64,000 bases of DNA. Source: G965215045 sp965215045 (GTDB taxonomy: Bacteria; Pseudomonadota; Gammaproteobacteria; JABABF01). Positions 51,098 to 59,718 of the stretch are shown piece by piece. The notes beneath the pieces were generated by a model. It saw nothing but the letters and a program-made list of their open reading frames with translations. It was not told the DNA's origin and searched no databases. Position 1 is the first letter of the stretch, and the number at the start of each line of letters is the position of its first letter. Position numbers and translations under genes: made by a program. The stretch spans positions 1,054,001 through 1,118,000 of the forward strand of contig OZ244031.1 of NCBI GenBank assembly GCA_965215045.1, written 5' to 3'.

Positions 51098-51902
51098 GTC
51101 CAAGACGCACCTGCGCCGCTGCCGCGTGCTGATCACGCGGCCGCAACACAGTGCCCGGGGCCTGGTCGATGCCATCACTGCACGCGGCGGCACCCCCGTG
51201 CATATTCCGGCACTGGCGATCGCCCCGCTGCAGGAGGATGAGCGGGGGCCGGTGCTCGCCATGCTCAAGCAGCTGCCCCTGTTTGAGCACATCATTTTTA
51301 CCAGTGCCAACGCGGTGCGCTGCAGCTTTGCCCTGCTCGATGAATTGGGATGGGAATTTCCGCGCACCGCGCGCTGTTACGCGGTGGGCCCGGTCACCCG
51401 CCAGGCATTGTCACAGCACGGCGTCAAGAAGGCACTGGTGCACGGGGTGAGCAGTGAATCCATGGCGCAAATGCCCGAGTTGGGCTATGTCTACAAGCAG
51501 CGGGTGTTGATCGTCTGCGGCGTCGACACCCGTCCCTGGCTCGGCGAGCACCTGCGCGGCCGCGGCGCAGAAGTGCACTATTGCGCGGTCTACCGCCGCC
51601 TGTGCCCGGGGCGCAGCGGGCCGCCGCTGCGAAAAGCCCTGCGCGGCGGTGCGGTGGACGCCACGCTGGCCGCCAGCGCGGAAACCCTGCAGAACCTGGT
51701 CATGCTGGCGGGCAGCACCCTGCCCCTGTTGCGCGAACTGCCCCTGTGCGTGCCGGGGGAGCGTGTCGCCGAACAGGCGCGCGCGCGGAATTTCCGCGTG
51801 GTATTAAGCACGGAGGATGCCCGCGATGAACAGATGGTCAAGGAACTGGCGGGATACTGGACGTACTGGATGGAACGCAGCGCGGAAAACGGGACCCGCT
51901 GA
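51090..51902 (+). CDS. hemD: Uroporphyrinogen-III synthase
   Basis: A 270-residue, poorly conserved enzyme that cyclises hydroxymethylbilane. The family layout is seen in VLITRPQHSARGLVDAI at the N-terminus, HIIFTSANAVRCSFALL near 65, YAVGPVTRQAL near 92, and the late ATLAASAETLQNLV near 195. The assignment rests on these and on the hemC overlap. It converges on rsmE with only 15 bp between stops. Confidence 0.88.
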   Translation: MPKSKTHLRRCRVLITRPQHSARGLVDAITARGGTPVHIPALAIAPLQEDERGPVLAMLKQLPLFEHIIFTSANAVRCSFALLDELGWEFPRTARCYAVGPVTRQALSQHGVKKALVHGVSSESMAQMPELGYVYKQRVLIVCGVDTRPWLGEHLRGRGAEVHYCAVYRRLCPGRSGPPLRKALRGGAVDATLAASAETLQNLVMLAGSTLPLLRELPLCVPGERVAEQARARNFRVVLSTEDARDEQMVKELAGYWTYWMERSAENGTR

Positions 51903-51917
51903 TCGTTTCAGGGTGTA

Positions 51918-52652
51918 TCAGGGTGTCGCACCGCCGTCTCCCCAGCGGTGCTGCAGCACTGCGAGCGCCGCCAGGGGCGCGGTTTCGCTGCGCAGGACCC
52001 TGGGCCCCAGGGAAAAGGGCGCAAAGCCCGCATCCCGGGCGGCCTGCAGTTCCGCCGCGCTGAAACCGCCCTCGGCACCCGCCAGCAGGCTGATGGCGGC
52101 CGGTGCGCCGGTGAGTGCTGGCCCGGCTTCCGGGTGCAGCACCAGGCGGCACGGAGTGTCGACCCGGGGCAGCCACTCCTGCAGGGGCAGCGGTGCGCAC
52201 ACCCGGGTGAGCACGGTGCGCCCGCTCTGTTCTGCGGCACCGATGGCCACCCGGTTCCAGTGGCGCAAGCGCTTTTCGCGCCACTGGGCCCCGCCGTCCT
52301 GTAATTCACTGTGCTCGCTAAACAGTGGCTGGAAAACATTGAGCCCCAGCTCCACGGCCTTTTGCAGTGCCCAATCCGTGCGTTTGCCGCGCGCCAGTGC
52401 CAGGCCCAGTACCGTGTGCAGGGGCGACTCCCGGGTTCCGGGAACAAAATCGCCGACCCGGATGCGCGCCTGTTCACGCCCCAGGTCCTGCAAGCGGGCG
52501 TTCCACTCCCCGCCCCGGCCATCGAATACCCGCAGCCGGGCACCCACCGGCAGGCGCAGCACCCGTCCCAGGCGATGGGCGAGCGCCGGCGGCAGTTGCA
52601 GCTCCGTCTCCGGGCCCAGTTCCCGGGCAATGTAAATCCTGGGGACGCGCAT
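51918..52652 (-). CDS. rsmE: 16S rRNA (uracil1498-N3)-methyltransferase
   Basis: A 244-residue SPOUT-fold methyltransferase. The N-terminal PUA-like part begins MRVPRIYIARELGPE. The knot region shows LGLALARGKRTDWALQKAVELG near 88-110, GAAEQSGRTVLT near 140, and the SAM loop LLAGAEGGFSAAEL near 190 with LGPRVLRSETA near 217. It stands after metF on the minus strand with about 34 bp between them. Confidence 0.93.
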   Translation of the reverse strand: MRVPRIYIARELGPETELQLPPALAHRLGRVLRLPVGARLRVFDGRGGEWNARLQDLGREQARIRVGDFVPGTRESPLHTVLGLALARGKRTDWALQKAVELGLNVFQPLFSEHSELQDGGAQWREKRLRHWNRVAIGAAEQSGRTVLTRVCAPLPLQEWLPRVDTPCRLVLHPEAGPALTGAPAAISLLAGAEGGFSAAELQAARDAGFAPFSLGPRVLRSETAPLAALAVLQHRWGDGGATP

Positions 52653-52686
52653 ACTTTGCCGGGCCCGGGTGCGGGCAGTGCCCGCT

Positions 52687-53538
52687 TCAGCGCCGCAATC
52701 GCCGCCAGATGGAGGCGCTGGGTTGCGCCTGGTTCAGGGTATAAAAATGCAGGCCCGGGGCACCGCCGTCCAGCAGGCGCGCGCCCAGCCCGCACAGAAG
52801 ATCGATGCCGAAGTCCCGCAGACCGGCGGGGTCTTCCGCGTACAGCACCAGCCGCTGCCGCAACCAGCGCGGCACCTCCGCACCGCACTTGTCTGCGAAC
52901 ACCAGCAGCCGTTCGGCGTCGATGATCGGCATCAGCCCGGGGCGCAGCGGTTGCTCGATACCGGCCCGGACGCAGGCGTCGCGAAAATAAAACCAGGCGT
53001 CGGCATTGTAGAAAAACTGGGTGATGGCACTGTCGGCACCGGCGGCGAATTTCTGCTTGAGAAAATCGATATCCTGCCGCCAGTTCTCCGCTTCCGGGTG
53101 CACTTCCGGGTAGGCCGCCACCTCGATATGAAAATGATCGCCGCTGTGTTCGCGCACCAGGCGCACCATGTCGACGGCGTGGCGCCGGCCGCTGATGTTC
53201 GCCGTCTCCCCCGGGTCGGGGACGCCCAGCGGCGCATCGCCGCGCAGGGCGACGATGCATCGCACCCCCGCCTGGCGGTAGCAATCCAACAATTCCAGGG
53301 CCCGTTCCCGCTCGGCATCGCTGAAGGACAGGTGTGCCGCCGCCGGAATGCCGCTGTTCTGCAATGCGAGCACGGTGTCCCGGGTTCCCTGCAGGGTGCT
53401 GCCGCCGGCGCCGTACGTCACCGAGCAGAACGCGGGTTCGAATTCGCGCAGCTGTTCCCAGGTCTCTCGCAGCTTGCGCCGTCCGTCCCCGGTCCTGGGC
53501 GGGAAAAATTCAAAACTGAGACGGGTGCGCTCGGGCAT
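52687..53538 (-). CDS. metF: 5,10-methylenetetrahydrofolate reductase
   Basis: A 283-residue flavoenzyme providing 5-methyl-THF for methionine synthesis. Conserved blocks are LSFEFFPPRTGDG at the N-terminus with the catalytic Glu, CSVTYGAGGSTLQGT near 38, IVALRGDAP near 95, and AAYPEVHPEA near 140. It lies 11 bp after ahcY, completing a metK-ahcY-metF methyl-cycle operon. Confidence 0.95.
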   Translation of the reverse strand: MPERTRLSFEFFPPRTGDGRRKLRETWEQLREFEPAFCSVTYGAGGSTLQGTRDTVLALQNSGIPAAAHLSFSDAERERALELLDCYRQAGVRCIVALRGDAPLGVPDPGETANISGRRHAVDMVRLVREHSGDHFHIEVAAYPEVHPEAENWRQDIDFLKQKFAAGADSAITQFFYNADAWFYFRDACVRAGIEQPLRPGLMPIIDAERLLVFADKCGAEVPRWLRQRLVLYAEDPAGLRDFGIDLLCGLGARLLDGGAPGLHFYTLNQAQPSASIWRRLRR

Positions 53539-53549
53539 GCCCCGGTCTC

Positions 53550-54950
53550 TCAGTAGGTGTAGTGGCCGGGTTTAAAAGGACCTCGGGCCGGCAGGTTCAG
53601 GTACTCCGCCTGGGCGTCGGTCATCCGGGTCAGCACGCCGCCAAATCCCTCGACCATGTAACGCGCCACCTCCTCGTCGAGTTCCCGCGGCAGGATTTCC
53701 ACGCGCAGCAGCTCTTTCTTGCGCCCCGGTGCCTGGTCGGCGAAGGCCTGCTGGAACAGGTGCAATTGCGCCAGCACCTGGTTGGCGAAGGAGCCGTCCA
53801 TGATCCGCGAGGGGTGCCCCATGGCATTGCCCAGGTTGACCAGGCGGCCCTCGGAGAGCAGCAGCAGGAAGTCCCGCGGGTCCTCGCTGCGGTAAATCTT
53901 GTGCACCTGCGGCTTGACTTCCTCCCAGCGCCAGTTTTTGCGCATGAAGAGGATGTCGATCTCATCGTCGAAATGGCCGATGTTGCACACCACGGCGCCG
54001 GGTTTCAAGGCCGCCAGCATACTGCGATCGCAGACATGCATGGCACCGCTGGCCGTGACCACCAGGTCGATGCTTTGCAGCAGCCGGCGGTCGATGCACT
54101 CCGCCGCCCCGCTGTTCATCCCATCGTGATAGGGGGAGACCACCTCGAAGCCGTCCAGGCAGGCCTGCATGGCGCAGATCGGGTCCACCTCGCTGACACG
54201 CACGATCATACCCTCGCCGGCCAGCGACTGCACCGAACCCTTGCCCACGTGCCCGTAGCCGATCACCAGTGCACGCTTGCCCGCCAGCAGGTGATCGGTG
54301 GCGCGCTTGATCGCATCATTCAAACCGTGCCGGCAGCCGTAGCAGTTGTCGTTTTTCGACTTGGTGATCGAGTCGTTGACATTGATGGCCGGCACCTTTA
54401 ATGCACCGCGCTCCAGCATCTCCTGCAGCCGGCGCACGCCGGTGGTGGTCTCCTCGCTGATGCCGTGCACCCGCTCCAGCACCTGGGGATACTGTTCGTG
54501 CAGACGCCGCGTCAGGTCGCCGCCGTCATCCAGCACCAGGTTGGCATCCCAGGGCTCGCCGGCGCAGAGAATGGTCTGGTTGATGCACCACCAGTACTCC
54601 TCCTCGCTCTCTCCTTTCCAGGCGTACACGGGAATGCCCTGCGCGGCGATCGCCGCCGCCGCATGATCCTGGGTGGAGAAGACATTGCAGGAGGACCAGC
54701 GCACCTGGGCACCCAGGGCGATCAGGGTTTCGATCAGGACCGCGGTCTGGATGGTCATGTGAATGCAGCCCAGGATGCGCGCCCCCTCCAGGGGCTGTTC
54801 CGCCCGATAGCGTTCGCGGATTTTCATCAGGGCCGGCATTTCGGTCGCGGCGATCTCGATTTCACGGCGTCCCCAATCCGCCAGCGAGAGATCGGCGACG
54901 CGAAAATCCCCGCTGCCGGCGTCGGCAGTCGCCCGGGTTTTGCCCTTCAC
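53550..54950 (-). CDS. ahcY: S-adenosylhomocysteine hydrolase
   Basis: A 466-residue NAD-dependent enzyme splitting SAH to homocysteine and adenosine. The start is a GTG overlapping the metK stop (GTGA), so a longer open frame running back through metK is an artefact. Features are GCIHMTIQTAVLIETL near 75, CNVFSTQDHAAAA near 95, the NAD motif VIGYGHVGKGSVQSLAG near 255, HNIGHFD-like CNIGHFDDEID near 335, and the C-terminal KPGHYTY. Confidence 0.95.
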   Translation of the reverse strand: MKGKTRATADAGSGDFRVADLSLADWGRREIEIAATEMPALMKIRERYRAEQPLEGARILGCIHMTIQTAVLIETLIALGAQVRWSSCNVFSTQDHAAAAIAAQGIPVYAWKGESEEEYWWCINQTILCAGEPWDANLVLDDGGDLTRRLHEQYPQVLERVHGISEETTTGVRRLQEMLERGALKVPAINVNDSITKSKNDNCYGCRHGLNDAIKRATDHLLAGKRALVIGYGHVGKGSVQSLAGEGMIVRVSEVDPICAMQACLDGFEVVSPYHDGMNSGAAECIDRRLLQSIDLVVTASGAMHVCDRSMLAALKPGAVVCNIGHFDDEIDILFMRKNWRWEEVKPQVHKIYRSEDPRDFLLLLSEGRLVNLGNAMGHPSRIMDGSFANQVLAQLHLFQQAFADQAPGRKKELLRVEILPRELDEEVARYMVEGFGGVLTRMTDAQAEYLNLPARGPFKPGHYTY

Positions 54951-56137
54951 TGCTGCACGGCCTCCGCCGGTGCCACTCCCGCGCAATCCTGCAGCTCCTG
55001 GACGCGGTCGCAGTGCTCCCAGGGAAAGCCCTCGCGCCCGAAATGACCGTGCGCGGCGGTCGGCAGGTAGATGGGACGCAACAGGTCCAGGGCCTCGATG
55101 ATCGCACCGGGGCGCAGGTCGAAGACTTCCCGGATGCATGCCTCCAGCACCTCGTCGGTCAGTACGCCGCTGCCGAAGGTGTTGACATTGACCGAGGTCG
55201 GCACCGCCACGCCGATGGCGTAGGAGACTTGCACCTCGCAACGGCGGGCCAAACCCGCGGCGACAATATTCTTGGCGACGTGGCGTGCGGCGTAGGCCCC
55301 GCTGCGGTCCACCTTGGAGGGATCCTTGCCCGAGAAGGCACCGCCGCCGTGCCGCGCCATGCCGCCGTAGGTATCGACGATGATCTTGCGCCCGGTCAGG
55401 CCGCAGTCGCCCAGCGGGCCGCCGATGATGAACTGGCCGGTGGGATTGATGTGATAGACGGTGTCGCCGTGATTGAGCCAATCGGTGGGCAGCACCGGCT
55501 GCAGAATTTCCTCGATGACCGCTGAACGCAATTCCTCCTGGGCGATGTCCGGGTCGTGCTGGGTGGAGAACACCACCGCCTCGACGGCGCAGGGCCTGCC
55601 GTCTGCGTAGCGGATGCTGAGTTGGCTCTTGGCGTCGGGGCGCAGCCATGGCAGCTTGCCGGTGCTGCGCAGCCGGGCATGTTGTTCCATGAGGCGGTGG
55701 GCGAAATAAATCGGTGCCGGCATCAGCGAGGGCGTCTCATCGCTGGCATAGCCGAACATCATGCCCTGGTCGCCGGCACCCTGCGCCAGCGGCACGCCCC
55801 GGTCCACGCCCATGGCGATATCGGGTGACTGCTGCCCCAGCGCATTCAGCACGGCGCAGGAGTTGCCGTCAAAACCGAGTGCGCTGCTGTCGTAGCCGAT
55901 GTCCAGGATCGTGTTGCGCACCACTTCTTCCAGCTGGCCGGTATCGACTGGAGCACTGCTGCGAATCTCGCCGGCGAGCGTTACCATGCCGGTTTTCACC
56001 AGTGTTTCCACGCCGGTGCGCACCTGCGGGTCCCGGGTCAGCAGGGCGTCCAGCACGGCATCGGAAACCTGGTCTGCGATCTTGTCAGGGTGTCCCCGGG
56101 AGACCGACTCGGAAGTAAAAACGGAATACCCGCTCAC
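54947..56137 (-). CDS. metK: S-adenosylmethionine synthetase
   Basis: A 396-residue enzyme making SAM from ATP and methionine. The GTG at 56137 gives the usual opening V/M-SGYSVFTSESVSRGHPDK; the frame extends further upstream without homology. Signature loops are GAGDQGMMFGYA near 115 and GGGAFSGKDPSKVDRS near 265. It overlaps ahcY and follows two lipoprotein genes, possibly in the same transcript. Confidence 0.95.
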   Translation of the reverse strand: MSGYSVFTSESVSRGHPDKIADQVSDAVLDALLTRDPQVRTGVETLVKTGMVTLAGEIRSSAPVDTGQLEEVVRNTILDIGYDSSALGFDGNSCAVLNALGQQSPDIAMGVDRGVPLAQGAGDQGMMFGYASDETPSLMPAPIYFAHRLMEQHARLRSTGKLPWLRPDAKSQLSIRYADGRPCAVEAVVFSTQHDPDIAQEELRSAVIEEILQPVLPTDWLNHGDTVYHINPTGQFIIGGPLGDCGLTGRKIIVDTYGGMARHGGGAFSGKDPSKVDRSGAYAARHVAKNIVAAGLARRCEVQVSYAIGVAVPTSVNVNTFGSGVLTDEVLEACIREVFDLRPGAIIEALDLLRPIYLPTAAHGHFGREGFPWEHCDRVQELQDCAGVAPAEAVQQ

Positions 56138-56183
56138 GACATCCAGTCCCCGCCCCGCTCCTGCACCGTGTTCGCGGTGGTTT

Positions 56184-56306
56184 TTATACCCCGGGAATAA
56201 AGGGGACGTCGACACACCCGGTGGTCATCGCTGTCGCCAGGAGTACCAGCACCAGTCGGAAGATCGGTCTGTTCACGGCTGCTGCAAGTCCGGGCGTATT
56301 GGCCAT
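56184..56306 (-). CDS. Very small lipoprotein
   Basis: A 40-residue product, MANTPGLAAAVNRPIFRL followed by a hydrophobic segment and the lipobox MTTGC, leaving a mature peptide of about eight residues (CVDVPFIPGV region). GGGA lies six bases before the ATG. It sits between the larger lipoprotein gene and metK, 46 bp before the latter. Its small size and position make it easy to overlook; function unknown. Confidence 0.5.
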   Translation of the reverse strand: MANTPGLAAAVNRPIFRLVLVLLATAMTTGCVDVPFIPGV

Positions 56307-56334
56307 ATCAAATCCCGGGTGCATCCTTTTATGC

Positions 56335-56982
56335 TCAGCGGGTGGGTGGCGGCCGCAGGGCTTTGACCAGCCGGTTATGCGCCTCCATGAAGGCAAAGCT
56401 GACAATTTTCCCGGTCTCGGTCTGGGTGTACGCACCGCCCTGGGCCTCGAACTCCGGGTCCAGGCCGGTAAACCCGAACAGGCTCAGGCTGGCTCTCTTG
56501 GCATTGCCGTCCGTCTGGGATACCCGGCGGCCGGTGCGGCCATCGGCGGCCGTGAGCGATGCCTGCGCCTCCAGGAAGGCGGCCTCTTCACCGCCCAACA
56601 GGCCGCGCGCCCGGTTCACGACTCCGCCCAAAAGCGGCACGGTCTCCAAGCGGGAGGCGGCTTCCGCGCTGAAATTTTGAATCACCAGGGCGGGGGTGAT
56701 GATCCAGGTGGCCTCACCTCGCGCCTGGGGACGGGGCCCCAGGCTGCCCGCCTGCCGGAAGCAGCCGCTCTGCTGCATGATGTTCCTGATGATGAGTGCC
56801 GGGCTCGGCAGTCCGTACTGCTGGAGGTCGGCATCGGCCACGACGACGGTTCCCAGGGGCTCCGGGCAGCGGCTCAAGGGCGCCGGCAGTTGCAGGTTCA
56901 GGGAACTGCAGGCACTGAGTGCCATGGAGAACGGGATGATAAAAAGAATTGAGTGCTTGGTGTTAATGGCGTTAATGATCAT
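56335..56982 (-). CDS. Lipoprotein with CsgG/HfaB-like features
   Basis: A 215-residue lipoprotein starting at the ATG after AAGGGG. The signal peptide ends in the lipobox ALSACSS. The mature part includes LPSPALIIRNIMQQSGCF, which recalls the CsgG/HfaB fold where a conserved Ser-Gly-Cys-Phe follows the first helix, and later a beta-rich region with VSFAFMEAHNRLVKAL at the end. Such proteins form or assist outer-membrane pores, but the assignment is tentative. It appears to lead the transcript containing the small lipoprotein and metK-ahcY-metF. Confidence 0.6.
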   Translation of the reverse strand: MIINAINTKHSILFIIPFSMALSACSSLNLQLPAPLSRCPEPLGTVVVADADLQQYGLPSPALIIRNIMQQSGCFRQAGSLGPRPQARGEATWIITPALVIQNFSAEAASRLETVPLLGGVVNRARGLLGGEEAAFLEAQASLTAADGRTGRRVSQTDGNAKRASLSLFGFTGLDPEFEAQGGAYTQTETGKIVSFAFMEAHNRLVKALRPPPTR

Positions 56983-57058
56983 GTCCCCTTGAGCGATTAT
57001 GATGTGCGCGACTGGTCTCATGCCGGCCGCTGTCGCCGGTATTCGGCAATGCCTTATT

Positions 57059-57117
57059 CTTATAAAAACTCCGCCGACTTGTCAAGGCGTTGTAAAAGTT
57101 CTTGAACGGTATGAGAC
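57059..57117 (-). promoter_or_regulatory. Promoter of the lipoprotein-metK operon with shared element
   Basis: On the minus strand a perfect TTGACA (57085-57080), a short 15-bp spacer and TATAAG (57064-57059) lie about 77 bp before the lipoprotein start. The 40 bases at 57078-57117 match the bfr upstream element at about 30 of 38 aligned positions. The rest of the gap 56983-57284 shows no gene. Confidence 0.6.
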
Positions 57118-57284
57118 CCGGAGGAGTCATCGTCCGGGGGGGCTGCTCCCGGACCGGGAACTCCAACGGGCCGGGATCGCCCGGGGGGTGATGGGGTCGC
57201 CCGATGTTGTAGAGCGAGCACACGCCGTTTAGCAGTAGTCGCGGCAGCGGGGTTTCGCCCGCCGCCGGTAAACGGCGTCCGGGT

Positions 57285-57830
57285 TCAGTTGTCGTCCTGC
57301 CCTGCAGACACGGTGCAACTGTTGTTGAAAAAGCCCGGCAGCACGATGAAGTCAGCACCGTGAATGCCGTGTCTATGGAGCAGGCCGCCGCGAATTTCGA
57401 GGACCGCGCTCACCGGGACCGCGGACGTGGTCAGCGCATCGGAATGGGGCCGGCGCCGATGATTAATCTGCGTGATGCTGCCGTCCGGATTGATGAACAT
57501 CATATCGAGGGCGATCGGCGTATCGCGCATCCACATGCTGCGGATGGCCCGGTCCGGCCAGACGAACAGCATGCCGCGGCCTGCTGGCAGGTACTCGCGG
57601 TGTTGCAGTCCGGCGGCGCGTGCCTGTGGGGTGTCGGCGATCTCCACCGTGAATTCCGCGCGTTCCTCGCGACAGTCCCGGGAGACGATGCGCAGGGTCC
57701 GGGTGCTCAATTCCGAATCAAAAGGCGACAGCGTGTGGCGTATCCAGGGCAGTTGGAACCAGGCCAGTCCGGCGATCAACAGGCTGCCGAGCACCGAGAA
57801 AAATATTGCCTGTGCCAGAGATATTTTCAT
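57285..57830 (-). CDS. DUF192 family protein, membrane-anchored or secreted
   Basis: A 181-residue protein. An N-terminal helix (IFFSVLGSLLIAGLAWF) anchors or exports it. The DUF192 domain follows with EIADTPQARAAGLQHREYL near 63, GMLFVWPDRAIRSMWMRDT near 86 and ALDMMFINPDGSI near 107. The domain is widespread and of unknown role. Its ATG overlaps the fabB stop (ATGA), which places it in the fabA-fabB operon; this suggests a tie to lipid or envelope homeostasis. Confidence 0.87.
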   Translation of the reverse strand: MKISLAQAIFFSVLGSLLIAGLAWFQLPWIRHTLSPFDSELSTRTLRIVSRDCREERAEFTVEIADTPQARAAGLQHREYLPAGRGMLFVWPDRAIRSMWMRDTPIALDMMFINPDGSITQINHRRRPHSDALTTSAVPVSAVLEIRGGLLHRHGIHGADFIVLPGFFNNSCTVSAGQDDN

Positions 57831-59047
57831 TCCCGGAAACGTTCAAAGACCAGGCAGGCGTTGGTGCCGCCGAAACCAAAACTGTTGGACATGACGCGCT
57901 CCAGGTTTGCATTGTCGACGCGTTCCCGGACGATGGGGAAGCGGGCGGCCTGGGGTTCCAGCTCCTCGATATTGCTGGAGGCGGAGATAAAGTGGTTTTC
58001 CATCATCAGCAGGCAGTAAATCGCCTCCTGCACCCCGGCGGCACCCAGGGAATGTCCCGACAGCGACTTGGTGGAGCTGATCGGCGGGATGCTTTCCTCC
58101 GGGAACACCTGGGTGATCGCTTCCAGTTCGCGCAGGTCGCCCACCGGCGTGCTGGTGCCGTGGGCGTTGATGTAGTCGATCTTCCCGCCCGTGTTTTGCA
58201 ATGCCTGTTGCATGCACAGGATGGCGCCGGCACCGGAGGGGGCGACCATGTCTTCGCCGTCGGAAGTGACGCCGTAGCCGGTCAGTTCCGCGTAGATTTT
58301 TGCTCCCCGCGCGCGCGCATGTTCCAGTTCCTCCAGCACCAGCATACCGCCGCCGCCGGCGATGATGAAGCCGTCGCGCCCGGTGTCGTAAGGGCGCGAA
58401 GCGCATTCCGGGCGGTCGTTGTAATGGGTGGACAGCGCACCCATTGCATCGAACAGGCAGCTGAGGGTCCAGTGCTCCTCCTCGCCGCCGCCGGCCAGCA
58501 TGAGGTCCTGCTTGTCCATCTGGATTTGTTCCATCGCGTTGCCGATGCAGTGGGCACTGGTGGCGCAGGCGGAGGAAATCGAATAGTTGACGCCGCGAAT
58601 TCCCAGCGGCGTGGCGATACAGGCGGAGACGGTGCTGCCCATGGTCTGCGTCACCCGGTACGGGCCGATGCGCCGCAGCCCGCGCTGGCGCAGGGTGTCC
58701 GCCGCCTCCACCTGGCTCGAAGGCGTGCCGCCACCGGAGCCGGCGATCACGCCGGTGCGGGGATGAGACACCTCTCGGGGACTGAGGCCGGCATCCTCGA
58801 TGGCCTGTTGGGCGGAGAGAAAGGCAAAGCCGGCCGCCTGGCCCATGAAGCGGTACAGCTTGCGGTCGATATGTTCCCCCAGGTCGATGTCCGGGGCCCC
58901 GGCGATATGACTGCGCAAACCGAGCTCCCGGTATTCCTCGCGGAAACGGATGCCGGAGCGGCCTTCGCGCAGGGCGTCGGTGACGCTGTCCTGGTCGGAG
59001 CCCAGGCAGGAAGTGATGCCGATGCCCGTGACAACCACGCGTCTCAT
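57827..59047 (-). CDS. fabB: 3-oxoacyl-ACP synthase I
   Basis: A 406-residue condensing enzyme needed for elongating unsaturated acyl chains. The catalytic Cys is in ISSACATSAHCIG near 163, the two His in INAHGTSTPVGD near 298 and LSGHSLGAAG near 333, and the glycine-rich end SNSFGFGGTNA. The start overlaps the fabA stop by four bases, the standard fabA-fabB pairing of gammaproteobacteria with anaerobic unsaturated fatty-acid synthesis. Confidence 0.96.
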   Translation of the reverse strand: MRRVVVTGIGITSCLGSDQDSVTDALREGRSGIRFREEYRELGLRSHIAGAPDIDLGEHIDRKLYRFMGQAAGFAFLSAQQAIEDAGLSPREVSHPRTGVIAGSGGGTPSSQVEAADTLRQRGLRRIGPYRVTQTMGSTVSACIATPLGIRGVNYSISSACATSAHCIGNAMEQIQMDKQDLMLAGGGEEEHWTLSCLFDAMGALSTHYNDRPECASRPYDTGRDGFIIAGGGGMLVLEELEHARARGAKIYAELTGYGVTSDGEDMVAPSGAGAILCMQQALQNTGGKIDYINAHGTSTPVGDLRELEAITQVFPEESIPPISSTKSLSGHSLGAAGVQEAIYCLLMMENHFISASSNIEELEPQAARFPIVRERVDNANLERVMSNSFGFGGTNACLVFERFRE

Positions 59048-59568
59048 GAAGATTTTTCCTGTCCCCTGATCAAGCCGACGCGGATGTCCCTGGCGGTGTA
59101 AATCTGCTTGCCGTCCACCGCCATGACGCCGTCGGCCAGGCCGACGATCAGGGTGCGTTTGAAAATGCGCCGGATATGCAAATGGTAGCGCAACAGCCGG
59201 GCGTCCGGCAGCACCTCGCCGCTGAAGCGCACTTCCCCGGCACCCAGTGCCCGTCCATGTCCCGGGTGTCCCAGCCAGCCGAGAAAAAAACCGACCAGCT
59301 GCCACATCGCATCGAGGCCCAGGCAACCGGGCATCACCGGGTCGTTGGGGAAATGGCAGGCGAAGAACCACATCTCCGGGTGAATATCGAGTTCGGCGAT
59401 GACTTCGCCGCGCTGGTACTTGCCGCCCTGTTCATTAATTTCCAGGATGCGGTCGACCATCAGCATCTGGCCCATCGGCAGCTGGGCGTTGCCCTGGCCG
59501 AACAGCAGGCCCTGGGCGCAGGCGTTGAGCTCCTCCTTGTTGTAGGCACTTTGCCGGGCGGCGGTCAT
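59044..59568 (-). CDS. fabA: 3-hydroxydecanoyl-ACP dehydratase/isomerase
   Basis: A 174-residue hot-dog enzyme that introduces the cis double bond at the C10 stage. The active-site His is in FFACHFPNDPVMPGCLGLD near 67, and the Asp in the same block (GLDAMWQLVGF). The ATG at 59568 aligns best with the E. coli protein; another ATG lies four codons upstream and neither has a clear ribosome site. It is divergent from manC across an AT-rich 150 bp. Confidence 0.95.
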   Translation of the reverse strand: MTAARQSAYNKEELNACAQGLLFGQGNAQLPMGQMLMVDRILEINEQGGKYQRGEVIAELDIHPEMWFFACHFPNDPVMPGCLGLDAMWQLVGFFLGWLGHPGHGRALGAGEVRFSGEVLPDARLLRYHLHIRRIFKRTLIVGLADGVMAVDGKQIYTARDIRVGLIRGQEKSS

Positions 59569-59671
59569 GGTCGGGCACATCGATCGGTACGCAGCGTGAA
59601 AAAATTAGAATTCTTTAGTGTAACAAATTCACGGGAGGCTTCTTTAAATGCAGTGAGAGCTGTTTTATACA

Positions 59672-59680
59672 TGCTACAAT
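59672..59680 (+). promoter_or_regulatory. Extended -10 promoter of manC
   Basis: TGC followed by TACAAT (59675-59680) in an AT-rich stretch lies 38 bp before the manC start. The leader is T-rich and shows no Shine-Dalgarno sequence. Confidence 0.45.
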
Positions 59681-59718
59681 CGGCGCGCCTTTCACAGCTG
59701 TATTTTTATTGTTTTTTG

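Noticed and set aside
53550..55649. 699-residue frame that would fuse an N-terminal extension to AhcY
   Set aside because: The extra part is metK read in another frame; the GTG overlapping the metK stop explains ahcY fully.
54947..56215. SAM or SAH riboswitch before metK or ahcY
   Set aside because: metK and ahcY overlap, leaving no leader for ahcY, and the short space before metK shows no conserved riboswitch core.
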